Assembly (NCBI RefSeq): GCF_900149705.1
Contig: NZ_LT703001.1
Location: forward strand, 248,001 to 312,000
Source: Sphingorhabdus sp. Alg231-15
GTDB taxonomy: Bacteria; Pseudomonadota; Alphaproteobacteria; Sphingomonadales; Sphingomonadaceae
DNA: 64,000 nt
Direction: 5' to 3'
The position numbers and the translations under genes are program-made. The notes under the pieces were generated by a model that was not told where the DNA came from, did not search any database, and saw nothing but the letters and a program-made list of their open reading frames with translations. This document shows, one piece after another, positions 9,043 through 20,412 of this stretch (positions are counted from its first letter, which is position 1; each line of letters opens with the position of its first letter).

Positions 9043-10251
9043 ATGAAAAGAGATACCGGCCAAAATCGAGAGATTACGAAAAATTGGCGCCCTGCCACAA
9101 AGGCGATCCGCAGCGGCACCATGCGCAGTGAATTTGGCGAGACGTCGGAGGCGATGTTCCTCACCTCTGGTTATACCTATGATTGTGCCGAAGATGCCGC
9201 CGCGCGTTTCAATGGGGAACAATCGGGCATGACCTATAGCCGTCTGCAAAACCCGACGGTGCAGATGTTGGAAGAACGGATTGCATTGATGGAAGGTGCG
9301 GATGCCTGCCGGGCAACTGCTTCCGGGATGGCAGCAATGACGGCCGCTTTGCTATGTCAGTTAGAGGCTGGCGATCATGTCGTTGCCAGCCGTGCGCTTT
9401 TTGGTTCCTGCCGCTGGTTAACAGATACGCTTCTGCCAAAATTTGGTATCGAGACCACCGTCATTGATGGTCGTGATATTGATAATTGGGAGAAGGCGAT
9501 CACATCGAAGACTAAGGTATTTTTCTTTGAGACACCGGCCAATCCGACAATGGATGTTATTGATCTGCGGGGAGTCTGTGATCTGGCGCGTGCAAAAGGC
9601 ATTACCAGCGTGGTCGACAATGCTTTCGCCACCAATGTGTTGCAACGGCCGATGGAATTTGGTGCGGACGTTGTCGCCTATAGCGCGACCAAGATGATGG
9701 ACGGGCAGGGGCGCGTGTTAGCCGGTGCAGTCTGCGGTAGCGAAGAGTTTATCGAGGAAACCTTGCTTGCCTTTACGCGCAATACAGGCCCCACTCTCAG
9801 TGCTTTTAATGCCTGGGTTGTGCTGAAAGGACTCGAGACGCTCGATTTGCGGATTCGCAAACAGAGCAATAATGCCATCGAGGTGGGCAAGTTTTTAGAG
9901 CAGCGAGTAGAGAAAATATTGCATCCCGGTCTGCCAAGCCATCCGCAGCATAATCTGGCGATGAGCCAGATGGAAGCGACCGGGCCGATTTTCTCGCTCT
10001 ATGTAGGGGGCGGTCGCAAGCAGGCCCATAACATTCTTAACGCGTTGAATTTAATCGATATTTCGAACAATATCGGAGACAGCCGTTCCTTAATGTGTCA
10101 CCCGGCATCGACGACCCATCACGGCTTGGGCGAGGACGCACGATTGGAAATCGGGATAAGCGAAGACATGCTCCGGATTAATGTTGGACTGGAAGATCCA
10201 ATGGATCTGATGGAAGATTTAGATCAAGCCCTTTCGTCCGTTGGTCTTTGA
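9043..10251 (+). CDS. metZ: O-succinylhomoserine sulfhydrylase
   Basis: MetZ (402 residues) is a PLP enzyme of the Cys/Met metabolism family that makes homocysteine directly from O-succinylhomoserine and sulfide. The PLP-binding Lys217 sits in YSATKMMDGQGR, which is the MetZ version of the family motif; the tyrosine-containing substrate segment GMTYSRLQNPT and the phosphate-binding ATASGMAAM loop are present. It lies 26 bases after leuB and 12 bases before apaG. Cystathionine gamma-synthase is the nearest alternative, but the DGQGR sequence favours MetZ. Confidence 0.92.
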   Translation: MKRDTGQNREITKNWRPATKAIRSGTMRSEFGETSEAMFLTSGYTYDCAEDAAARFNGEQSGMTYSRLQNPTVQMLEERIALMEGADACRATASGMAAMTAALLCQLEAGDHVVASRALFGSCRWLTDTLLPKFGIETTVIDGRDIDNWEKAITSKTKVFFFETPANPTMDVIDLRGVCDLARAKGITSVVDNAFATNVLQRPMEFGADVVAYSATKMMDGQGRVLAGAVCGSEEFIEETLLAFTRNTGPTLSAFNAWVVLKGLETLDLRIRKQSNNAIEVGKFLEQRVEKILHPGLPSHPQHNLAMSQMEATGPIFSLYVGGGRKQAHNILNALNLIDISNNIGDSRSLMCHPASTTHHGLGEDARLEIGISEDMLRINVGLEDPMDLMEDLDQALSSVGL

Positions 10252-10263
10252 CGCTATTGTAAT

Positions 10264-10668
10264 ATGATGATGCAGGCGTTCTTTCCATTTTCAGAAACTA
10301 CCGAGGGTGTAACCGTTCGGGTGTCGGTCACATTTCTCCCGGAACAATCGGACATCGATGGTTTGCGCTGGTTTTGGGCTTATCACATTCGCATTGAGAA
10401 TGAACGCGACAGTGCGGTCCAACTTCTAACCCGACATTGGCGGATTTCGGATGCTCGTGGTGGGCTACATAAGGTGGACGGAGACGGGGTTATCGGTGAG
10501 CAACCGATCATTCAACCGGGCAAGGCGCATGACTATGTCTCAGGCTGCCCTCTGAATACGCCGAGCGGGGCTATGGCGGGACATTTCATGTTCGTCGGTG
10601 AAGAACCGAACGCTTTTGAAGTCCGCATTCCTCATTTTCCTCTTACTGCACCAACTGTAGAGCAATGA
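10264..10668 (+). CDS. apaG: ApaG protein
   Basis: A 134-residue ApaG/DUF525 domain of fibronectin-type beta fold. Typical blocks are VRVSVTFLPEQS, FWAYHIRIENE, LLTRHWRISDARG and VIGEQPIIQPGKAHDYVSGCPLNTPSGAMAGHF taken together. In enterobacteria it lies with ksgA and apaH and is linked to Co/Mg handling, but its biochemical role is unclear; here it sits between metZ and a LysR regulator. Its stop overlaps the next start (ATGA). Confidence 0.93.
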   Translation: MMMQAFFPFSETTEGVTVRVSVTFLPEQSDIDGLRWFWAYHIRIENERDSAVQLLTRHWRISDARGGLHKVDGDGVIGEQPIIQPGKAHDYVSGCPLNTPSGAMAGHFMFVGEEPNAFEVRIPHFPLTAPTVEQ

Positions 10669-11459
10669 AGCGTACCCATTTGCCGCTTAACGGGCTTCGT
10701 GTGCTCGATGCCGCTGCACGGCACCTCAGCTTTACACGAGCAGCCGATGAACTGGCCGTGACACCAGCGGCGGTAGGACAACAGATCAGGGCATTGGAAG
10801 ACATGTTGGGCGTGGTGATGTTTCGGCGCACGCCAAAAGGGTTGGAATTGACAGATGAAGCCGCTGCTGGCCTCGATGCATTGCGCTCCGGATTTCTGGA
10901 ATTTGAAGATTCGGTGCGCGCCATGCAGGCCGGCCAGTCATCTCATAAATTGACGATTGCAGCGCCGCGGGATTTGACTGCCAAATGGCTAAACGAACAA
11001 TTGGCGAAATTTTCACAGGACAATCCAGATGTCAGTTTTGCACTGGTAGCGTCGGAAGGCGGAGCGGATTTTACTGAAGCGAATCTCGATGTAGCTATTG
11101 GCCTGACGGATGGCCCGGGTGAGAATGAAGGCTTGATCATTGGCGACACATTGTTTGTCAAAGTCGCGGCACCCGGCGGACAGGCTGGTCAAAAAATTGA
11201 CTGGCCGGGCTGCCCCATATCAGAAGGTGAAGAGACGCTCATGCGGGTTGCTGATGGCGGCTTGGCGATTGAAGCTGCTGCCAATGGATTTGGTCATGCC
11301 TGGGTACCGAAAATGTTGGTTCAGCAGGATCTTGCAGCGGGTCGGGTTGAAGTGATCGGCGAGGATAGCAAATCCTCCCGCGGTTACTGGCTGGTTGCGC
11401 CGCTGCCCCAGTGGCGCCAAAAAAAGGTCAAGGCGCTGGTCGCCGCACTAACAGCATGA
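10665..11459 (+). CDS. LysR family transcriptional regulator (GcvA-like)
   Basis: A 264-residue LysR regulator. The N-terminal winged helix-turn-helix covers about residues 6-65 (LRVLDAAARHLSFTRAADELAVTPAAVGQQI), followed by a shortened effector-binding domain. The HTH wording is close to GcvA-type LysR proteins (LPPLNALRAFEAAARH-like). At 264 residues it is shorter than the usual 295-310. It overlaps apaG by 4 bases and the acetyltransferase by 4 bases, so unlike most LysR genes it is embedded in an operon. Target and ligand are not apparent. Confidence 0.88.
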   Translation: MKRTHLPLNGLRVLDAAARHLSFTRAADELAVTPAAVGQQIRALEDMLGVVMFRRTPKGLELTDEAAAGLDALRSGFLEFEDSVRAMQAGQSSHKLTIAAPRDLTAKWLNEQLAKFSQDNPDVSFALVASEGGADFTEANLDVAIGLTDGPGENEGLIIGDTLFVKVAAPGGQAGQKIDWPGCPISEGEETLMRVADGGLAIEAAANGFGHAWVPKMLVQQDLAAGRVEVIGEDSKSSRGYWLVAPLPQWRQKKVKALVAALTA

Positions 11460-11999
11460 CCTTCCCCATATTGTCGACAGAACGGCTGCGATTGCGCCCG
11501 CTCCGAGCCGATGATGCTGATGCTCTTCACCCCACTTTTGCAGATGCAGAGCTGTTGCGCTGGTGGTCTAGTGGACCGCATGAAACTATCGCAGAAACGC
11601 GGGACTACGTTGCGCAAAACTGTGAAGGCACGCGCTGGCAAACTTGGGCTATAACGACAGTTCGTGAGGACGCAGCTCTCGGTTGGGTTGTCCTTATACG
11701 TGAAGAGGACCGGCCGAATATTAGAGAGATTGGTTATATCCTCAACCGAGCGGCTTGGGGAAAGGGAATAGCGCGAGAGGCTGTGATCCGGGTGATCCAA
11801 TATGGCTTCGAAGAACTTGGTCTCCGCCGCATCTGCGCGGATGTTGATCCAGACAATCTGGCTTCGATCAAGTTGTTAAAACGTCTGGGCTTTCAACAGG
11901 AGGCGCATTTGCGACAGGAATGGGAGACGCATATCGGCATTCGAGACAGTTTGATTTTCGGCTTGTTGCGAGATGACTGGCAAAACGTCAGTCTTCAAT

Positions 12000-12007
<8 letters not shown>
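11456..12007 (+). CDS. GNAT family N-acetyltransferase (RimJ/RimL type)
   Basis: A 183-residue GNAT acetyltransferase of the RimJ/RimL branch: N-terminal TERLRLRPLRADDADAL, the middle IGYILNRAAWGKGIAREA acetyl-CoA loop (Q/RxxGxG/A variant GKGIA) and the C-terminal ASIKLLKRLGFQQEA. ATG 11456 overlaps the LysR stop (ATGA); an extended frame from 11411 lies inside the LysR gene and is not needed. The substrate, a protein N-terminus or a small amine, cannot be told. It converges on the serine hydrolase gene, overlapping its end by 8 bases. Confidence 0.85.
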
Positions 12008-15315
<3,308 letters not shown>

Positions 15316-15328
15316 TCAAAGTCTGACT

Positions 15329-15355
15329 GGCAAGAGGCTTATTGGGCCTCCTGCC
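15329..15355 (-). other. Stem-loop between gcrA and parE
   Basis: On the minus strand GGCAGGAGGC and GCCTCTTGCC form a 10-bp stem with one G-U pair around a 7-base loop. No T-run follows, so this is not a standard terminator; it may be a partial terminator or mRNA stabiliser between the two genes. Confidence 0.4.
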
Positions 15356-15389
15356 AAATGGTCTGTAAAATAATGTTTTATAGCCTGAT

Positions 15390-16064
15390 TTAGCGAACTC
15401 TCGGGCCGCCAAAGGGCAGGGGTGGTGGCGCACGCCGCGCGCCGCGCGGTAATTGTGCCTGAAATGCCCGGCCGCAATGTTCTACGCAGTATGGAAAGCC
15501 CGGGTTTACCTCTTCGCCGCAGAAATGAAAGTCGGGTTCGCCGGGATGGTTCATGGGCCAGCGGCAAATCTTGTCGTTCAAATCCAGTAGGCTGGTCTTG
15601 TCTGCCATCTCTTCGCTGGGTTTGGCAGGTACCAACCGCCGTGGCGGTGCCGGTGGAATTGGAGCTTGTTGATCACCGGGACCCTGACGCAAAAAGCCGC
15701 CTGGTCCGACGGAAACAATTTTCGGACCATCGGGTTTGGGCATTTTTGACTGCTGCGCAGCATGGGTGCGCGCAGCTGGTGTTGGTGGCGGCATCGCGCG
15801 GCGCGCCACATGTTCTTCCTTTTGCTTCGGCTTCTTCGTGGCTTTGGCTGCTGCCTTTTTGGGCTTGGCTGCCGGTTTATCGCCCTTCGCAGTCTTCGCT
15901 TTTGCCTTAACTGGTGATGGACGCGATTTTAGACCAAGACGATGTGCCTTGCCGATAACCGCATTTCGGCTAACGCCGCCGAGTTCTTCTGCGATTTGAC
16001 TAGCCGTTAAGCCTTTTTCCCACATCTGTTTCAGATGATCGATACGTTCGTCGGTCCAAGCCAT
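15390..16064 (-). CDS. gcrA: GcrA cell-cycle regulator
   Basis: A 224-residue GcrA. The N-terminal DNA-binding domain MAWTDERIDHLKQMWEKG followed by SASQIAEELGG-like LTASQIAEELGG and VSRNAVIGKAHRLGL is diagnostic. A Lys/Ala/Pro-rich linker (about 50-150) leads to a C-terminal part with CRWPMNHPGEPDFHFCGE and PYCVEHC, the RNA-polymerase-sigma70 binding end with conserved Cys/His. In Caulobacter GcrA binds sigma70 and promotes transcription at promoters with CcrM-methylated GANTC. The linker is longer than in Caulobacter. No GANTC stands out just upstream. Confidence 0.95.
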   Translation of the reverse strand: MAWTDERIDHLKQMWEKGLTASQIAEELGGVSRNAVIGKAHRLGLKSRPSPVKAKAKTAKGDKPAAKPKKAAAKATKKPKQKEEHVARRAMPPPTPAARTHAAQQSKMPKPDGPKIVSVGPGGFLRQGPGDQQAPIPPAPPRRLVPAKPSEEMADKTSLLDLNDKICRWPMNHPGEPDFHFCGEEVNPGFPYCVEHCGRAFQAQLPRGARRAPPPLPFGGPRVR

Positions 16065-16192
16065 GCAAAATCCTGTTCATTCTCAATTCCATATCAATAT
16101 AAGCCGTGTGGCCGTATTTTCAATCATACGGAATGAAGGCCGAAATAATATGGGGTTGTGATTGCTGTCTGGAGCCGATAGGCGAAAAGCCT

Positions 16193-17050
16193 ATGTTAGA
16201 CCAGCCCAAAAATAACGAATCTGATCAATCTGAATTTATCGCACAGACCTACGCGGAGCCAGGAGTAGCGGTTATCCGCGGTGTGAATTGGGGCGGCTTT
16301 CTGGCGCTCTATTGGAAAGAAGTACGCCGGTTTTTCAAAGTCCAACTTCAAACGGTCTGGGCACCTTCGATTACCACTTTGTTATTCCTAATCATTTTCA
16401 CTGTCGCATTGGGCAGGGGGGACCGCACTGTTTTAGGTGTACCTTTTGCTGATTTCATCGCTCCGGGGCTAATTTGCATGGGTATGATCCAGAATGCGTT
16501 TGCAAATAGCAGTTTCTCGCTTTTGGTTGGTAAGATTCAGGGAACAATCGTGGATTATCTCATGCCACCATTGTCTGTTGGTGAGTTGCTGGCCGGTTTG
16601 GTTGGAGCAGCGATAACCCGTGCCGCACTGGTCGGTTTTGCGGTCTGGCTCGCGATGGCCTTATGGCCCGGGGTAAGCGTGAGCGTGGAGCACTGGTGGG
16701 CCGTTCTCTGGTTTGGGTTCATGGGGTCCGCGATGTTGGCGCTTCTGGGTGTCATGACCTCAATCTGGGCAGAGAAATTTGATCACGCAGCAGCGGTTAC
16801 GAATTTCGTTGTCGCGCCCGCAGCCTTATTGTCAGGAACTTTCTATTCGATCGATCGACTGGCGCCAACATTCCAGGCCGTGAGCCATTTCAATCCGTTT
16901 TTCTATGCGATTTCCGGATTTCGGTACGGATTTCTCGGAGAGTCCGATTCGCCGGTTTTATTGGGTTCAATCATTCTACTGTGTATCAATGTAGCGTTGA
17001 CCGCAATTTGCTATATTTTGCTCAAAAAAGGCTGGAAGGTTAAGTCCTAA
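16193..17050 (+). CDS. ABC-2 type transporter permease
   Basis: A 285-residue six-helix ABC-2 membrane permease. A cytosolic N-terminal section holds the GFLALYWKEVRRFFKVQLQTVWAP interface helix; the signature LLSGTFYSIDRLAPTFQAVSHFNPFFYAISGFR follows, as in YadH-like and other exporter permeases. I chose ATG 16193; an extended frame from 16106 would add Cys/Trp residues that look non-coding. No ATPase is adjacent, and the next gene (hspQ) converges with 14 bases between, so its partner is encoded elsewhere. Substrate unknown. Confidence 0.85.
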   Translation: MLDQPKNNESDQSEFIAQTYAEPGVAVIRGVNWGGFLALYWKEVRRFFKVQLQTVWAPSITTLLFLIIFTVALGRGDRTVLGVPFADFIAPGLICMGMIQNAFANSSFSLLVGKIQGTIVDYLMPPLSVGELLAGLVGAAITRAALVGFAVWLAMALWPGVSVSVEHWWAVLWFGFMGSAMLALLGVMTSIWAEKFDHAAAVTNFVVAPAALLSGTFYSIDRLAPTFQAVSHFNPFFYAISGFRYGFLGESDSPVLLGSIILLCINVALTAICYILLKKGWKVKS

Positions 17051-17064
17051 TCTGATGAACCGGT

Positions 17065-17445
17065 CTAGTGCCGGTGGATGCGGTGTAATTTGTACTTACC
17101 GCCATCAACGGTCTTGAACATCCGGCCCACTTCCGGGTGCATAACGGGCTCACCACTGTCATCCTCGAGCAAGTTCTGCTGGCTGACATAGGCAACATAA
17201 CTGCTATCGGCATTTTCAGCGAGGAGATGATAGAAAGGTTGGTCTTTGGCCGGCTGCAGATCCTTTGGGATTGCATCGTACCATTCCTCGCTATTCGCAA
17301 AAACCGGATCAATATCATAAATGACCCCGCGAAAATCGAATAACCTGTGCTTCACCACATCACCGATTGTGAAGTTGGCATTCAGGACGGGTGGTGTGCC
17401 CTTAGGAAGGGGGTTGGTAGAAGCAAGATGTTTGTTTTGTGCCAT
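17065..17445 (-). CDS. hspQ: Heat shock protein HspQ
   Basis: HspQ (126 residues, YccV-like domain) starts with about 25 variable residues, then ANFTIGDVVKHRLFDFRGVIYDIDPVF and the block WYDAIPKDLQPAKDQPFYHLLAEN, both classic for the family. In enterobacteria HspQ is a specificity-enhancing factor and substrate of Lon and a DnaA regulator; for this organism that is inference. It converges on the ABC permease. Confidence 0.92.
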   Translation of the reverse strand: MAQNKHLASTNPLPKGTPPVLNANFTIGDVVKHRLFDFRGVIYDIDPVFANSEEWYDAIPKDLQPAKDQPFYHLLAENADSSYVAYVSQQNLLEDDSGEPVMHPEVGRMFKTVDGGKYKLHRIHRH

Positions 17446-17608
17446 GGCTATAATCTAGTTAGTTGACCGGAAGATGCAAGCGCGCGCTGTTTAACCCGGT
17501 TTAGAGTTGTTTCCCGCTTGGCAAACTAACAATCATGGTCTAAGCGCGCCGCACGTTTGACGCTTATGGTCTGTTGACCATGGTTTCCCAGGCAATTTGC
17601 CGATGTGC

Positions 17609-17698
17609 GGAGAGGTGCCAGAGTGGTCGAATGGGGCGGTCTCGAAAACCGTTGTGCGAGCGATCGTACCCAGGGTTCGAATCCCTGTCTCTCCGCCA
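17609..17698 (+). tRNA. tRNA-Ser(CGA)
   Basis: A 90-base class II tRNA: acceptor GGAGAGG pairs with TCTCTCC, followed by discriminator G and an encoded CCA. The anticodon loop is CTCGAAA, flanked by a 5-bp stem (GCGGT/ACCGT), giving anticodon CGA, which reads UCG. A long variable arm (GTGCGAGCGATCGTAC region) and a GGTTCGAATCC T-arm are visible. A 6-bp inverted repeat ATGGTC/GACCAT lies at 17566-17581 just upstream. Confidence 0.95.
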
Positions 17699-17720
17699 AA
17701 ACCGCATGCTACCGCAAAAT

Positions 17721-20339
17721 TCAGCCTACTTTGCGCTGTAACTCGGTTGGAGAAATCTCGACTATTTGAGGCTTTTGCGTGTCGGTTTCAGGTTTTTCCA
17801 AGATTGATTTGGTCGGTCTGGAAAACAGATAGCCTTGCAACTGCGTGCAACCAAGGTCGCGCATGACTGCCATTTCTTTTTCGGTTTCAATGCCTTCTGC
17901 CGTTGTTTGCATGCCCAGTTCTTCAGCCATGGATACAATCGCACGAATAATTGCCATGCTTTCGCTCGAACCGCGTGTTGCGGATTTTACAAAGCTGCGA
18001 TCAATCTTGATCGTCGAGAAGCTAGCGCGGCGAAGATAGCCGAGTGAAGAATACCCGGTGCCAAAATCGTCCAGAACAAGATTTATTCCAAGCGAACGCA
18101 AGCTCTCTAGCGTGGCATCAGTTTTCTCGTGATTATCGAGGAAAACACTCTCTGTGACTTCCAGCTCGAGCCTTTCCGGGCTAAGGCCGCTGGCCGCAAG
18201 GGCACCGACAATATTATTTGCCAAACCGCCACCTTCGACCTGCAACGCCGATACATTGACTGATAAACGTACGTGTTCCGGCCATTTCTTCGCTTGTGCG
18301 CATGCGGTGCGTAACACCCATGAACCAATAGTACCAATTAGACGGGCTTCTTCAGCAATTGGTATGAAAATGGCTGGAGATATCTGTCCACGCGTTGGAT
18401 GATCCCACCGCAGCAGAGATTCATATCCAATAATTTCTTCGCTACTTGCGTCCACAATCGACTGATAGGCAATCGATAAGTCACCTTGTTCCAGTGCATC
18501 ACGCAAATCATTTTCTAGAATGTGCCGTTCGTCCGCTTCGATTTGCATGAACTGTTTGTAACGAACGCACTGACCGCGACCTGATTCTTTGCCGTGATAG
18601 AGGGCTAAATCAGCGCAGCGTGTCAATGTCTGAACATTGTTACTGTCACTGGGCCCAACCGCTATGCCGATCGTCGCACCGATATTTACGGAAGTTCCGT
18701 TAATCGAGTGGACCCCACTCAGTCTTCCGATCACTTCTTCGCCAAGTTTCTCGAGCTCTATATCACTCTCAATGTCTGGTATAACCAAGGCAAATTCGTC
18801 ACCACCCAAGCGGACAGCACTGGCTTTGTTGCCTGCAGCTTCCTCTAAATGGGTGGCCACATGACAAAGCAATTGATCACCGATATTGTGGCCGAGTGTA
18901 TCGTTTACAGCCTTGAAGCGATCCAGATCGATTAGCATCACTGCACTGCGCGTACCGTTAGCCTGATTTTCCACCAATGCATCAGCCAGAAGAGTTCTGA
19001 AATATCCACGATTGGCGAGGCCGGTCAAAAGATCATGCTTGGCGGCGTGGGAAAGCTGCGCGTTGGCAGCGCTGACGGCTTTTCGCCTACGCCGGACCGA
19101 GACGACCGCAAAAAAGAGCGCGCCAATAACCGCAAAGGCAACGACGAGCAGTAAGCTGGTATAGCGCAAAATGGTTTGTGACTTGGCCAACATCAGATCA
19201 CGCTGTGCCTGTTTCGCCTCCAGTTTGGATATTTGCAGTTCCCGATTGGCATCATCAAACTGCGCCGCAAGCAAAGCAGAATTGGTCGATGCCGCCAGTT
19301 CGCGCCCGTTATCGTCCAGACGTTTAAAGGCACCTAGGTGCTGCAGCGCTTCTTTATGCCGGCCAATTGCGTTGAAAACCATATATGCAGTTTCATGGTA
19401 ATCGCGATAGGCCATGGTCGAGCTTTCCGGGTCGACACCTTTAAATGCCTTGCGAACGAAATTTTCAGCTTGCTGTAGTCTGTTCTCAGTCAAGGCGATT
19501 TGTGCTCTGGTACCCCATAGAAACGGTTCCCAGTCTGTTGCCCCAGCTTGGGAGATGCGCAAGCCTGAAACCGCAGTTTTCTCGGCTTTGTCTAGGTCTC
19601 CTTGCGCATATTGAGCAAAGGCTAGGTTGGTCAAAACTCGAGTCTGTAGAAGCGGGCTATCCATCTCTTTTGCAACGGTTAGCGCCTGCGCATATTCTTG
19701 CTCGGCTTCAGAAAACTTGCCCATATCACGTAGCGCATTGCCGCGGTTATTATGGGATGAAAGATTCAGTGCAGGATCATCTGCATAGACTGACTTGGCC
19801 TGATCATAATAGTCCAGAACACGCGGATAATCGCGGGCTTCATAGTAGATTGAGCCAATATTGTGCAAGATGATGGCCTGGCTGCGCTTCTGATCCAGTT
19901 TTTCATATATGCGATAGGCCGAATAGAGCGTCGACAGGGCCTGCTCGACTCCACCAGTCTGAATAGCGATAGCTGCGCTGGATTTTAGAAGATCGGCATG
20001 CAATTTGGTGTTTGGAGCCACCTGCTTCACAGTTTTAAGCGCGCGCGCAATCACCGGTTTAGCCTGTTTGGGCTTGTTCAGACGAGTTAGCGCTTCGCCC
20101 TCCAGCCATTGGCTGGTTGCGATGGCAAGCGCGGTGTCTGGTTTAGACATCGTGTCGGCGATCAGTGCGGCCTTGCGAGCCGATTTCAAAGCCTGGCTCG
20201 GGTCCGACATCATAGACGATTTTGTATCAGCAATCTGCGCCTCAAAGGCGGAAGACGCTGGTTCGGCTTGGGCATTGGCTGAAGGAATATGCCAGGCGGC
20301 GCTTAACAAAAGCGCGGCAGCTATTTTTCGTCCCAGCAT
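17721..20339 (-). CDS. Secreted-sensor TPR protein with GGDEF and EAL domains
   Basis: An 872-residue membrane protein: signal peptide (cleavage near SANAQA), periplasmic TPR-like helical repeats (about 30-370, e.g. LHNIGSIYYEARDYPRVLDYYDQA), coiled segment, one transmembrane helix near 395-417, GGDEF domain with intact GGDEF, then EAL domain. The EAL motif reads ESL, keeping the metal-binding Glu, and DDFGTGYSSL is intact, so both synthesis and hydrolysis of cyclic-di-GMP are possible. No RxxD inhibitory site stands before GGDEF (NKAS in that place). ATG 20339 is preferred over 20348. An S8 autotransporter is encoded just upstream on the same strand. Confidence 0.88.
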   Translation of the reverse strand: MLGRKIAAALLLSAAWHIPSANAQAEPASSAFEAQIADTKSSMMSDPSQALKSARKAALIADTMSKPDTALAIATSQWLEGEALTRLNKPKQAKPVIARALKTVKQVAPNTKLHADLLKSSAAIAIQTGGVEQALSTLYSAYRIYEKLDQKRSQAIILHNIGSIYYEARDYPRVLDYYDQAKSVYADDPALNLSSHNNRGNALRDMGKFSEAEQEYAQALTVAKEMDSPLLQTRVLTNLAFAQYAQGDLDKAEKTAVSGLRISQAGATDWEPFLWGTRAQIALTENRLQQAENFVRKAFKGVDPESSTMAYRDYHETAYMVFNAIGRHKEALQHLGAFKRLDDNGRELAASTNSALLAAQFDDANRELQISKLEAKQAQRDLMLAKSQTILRYTSLLLVVAFAVIGALFFAVVSVRRRRKAVSAANAQLSHAAKHDLLTGLANRGYFRTLLADALVENQANGTRSAVMLIDLDRFKAVNDTLGHNIGDQLLCHVATHLEEAAGNKASAVRLGGDEFALVIPDIESDIELEKLGEEVIGRLSGVHSINGTSVNIGATIGIAVGPSDSNNVQTLTRCADLALYHGKESGRGQCVRYKQFMQIEADERHILENDLRDALEQGDLSIAYQSIVDASSEEIIGYESLLRWDHPTRGQISPAIFIPIAEEARLIGTIGSWVLRTACAQAKKWPEHVRLSVNVSALQVEGGGLANNIVGALAASGLSPERLELEVTESVFLDNHEKTDATLESLRSLGINLVLDDFGTGYSSLGYLRRASFSTIKIDRSFVKSATRGSSESMAIIRAIVSMAEELGMQTTAEGIETEKEMAVMRDLGCTQLQGYLFSRPTKSILEKPETDTQKPQIVEISPTELQRKVG

Positions 20340-20369
20340 ATGTTCCACCCCGATTACTCAAACACACTA

Positions 20370-20404
20370 TTGGGGGTAGATATGGTTACAGATTTAACCC
20401 CCAA
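20370..20404. repeat. Inverted repeat upstream of the TPR-GGDEF-EAL gene
   Basis: TTGGGGGT at 20370-20377 and ACCCCCAA at 20397-20404 form an 8-bp inverted repeat with a 19-base spacer in the 73-base gap between two minus-strand genes. It could be an operator or a weak RNA hairpin. Confidence 0.35.
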
Positions 20405-20412
20405 ATAAGTCT

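Noticed and set aside
17609-17698. tRNA-Ser as an integration site for a mobile element
   Set aside because: No integrase, no repeat of the tRNA 3' end and no compositional break were seen nearby; the same holds for tRNA-Asp at 61795.
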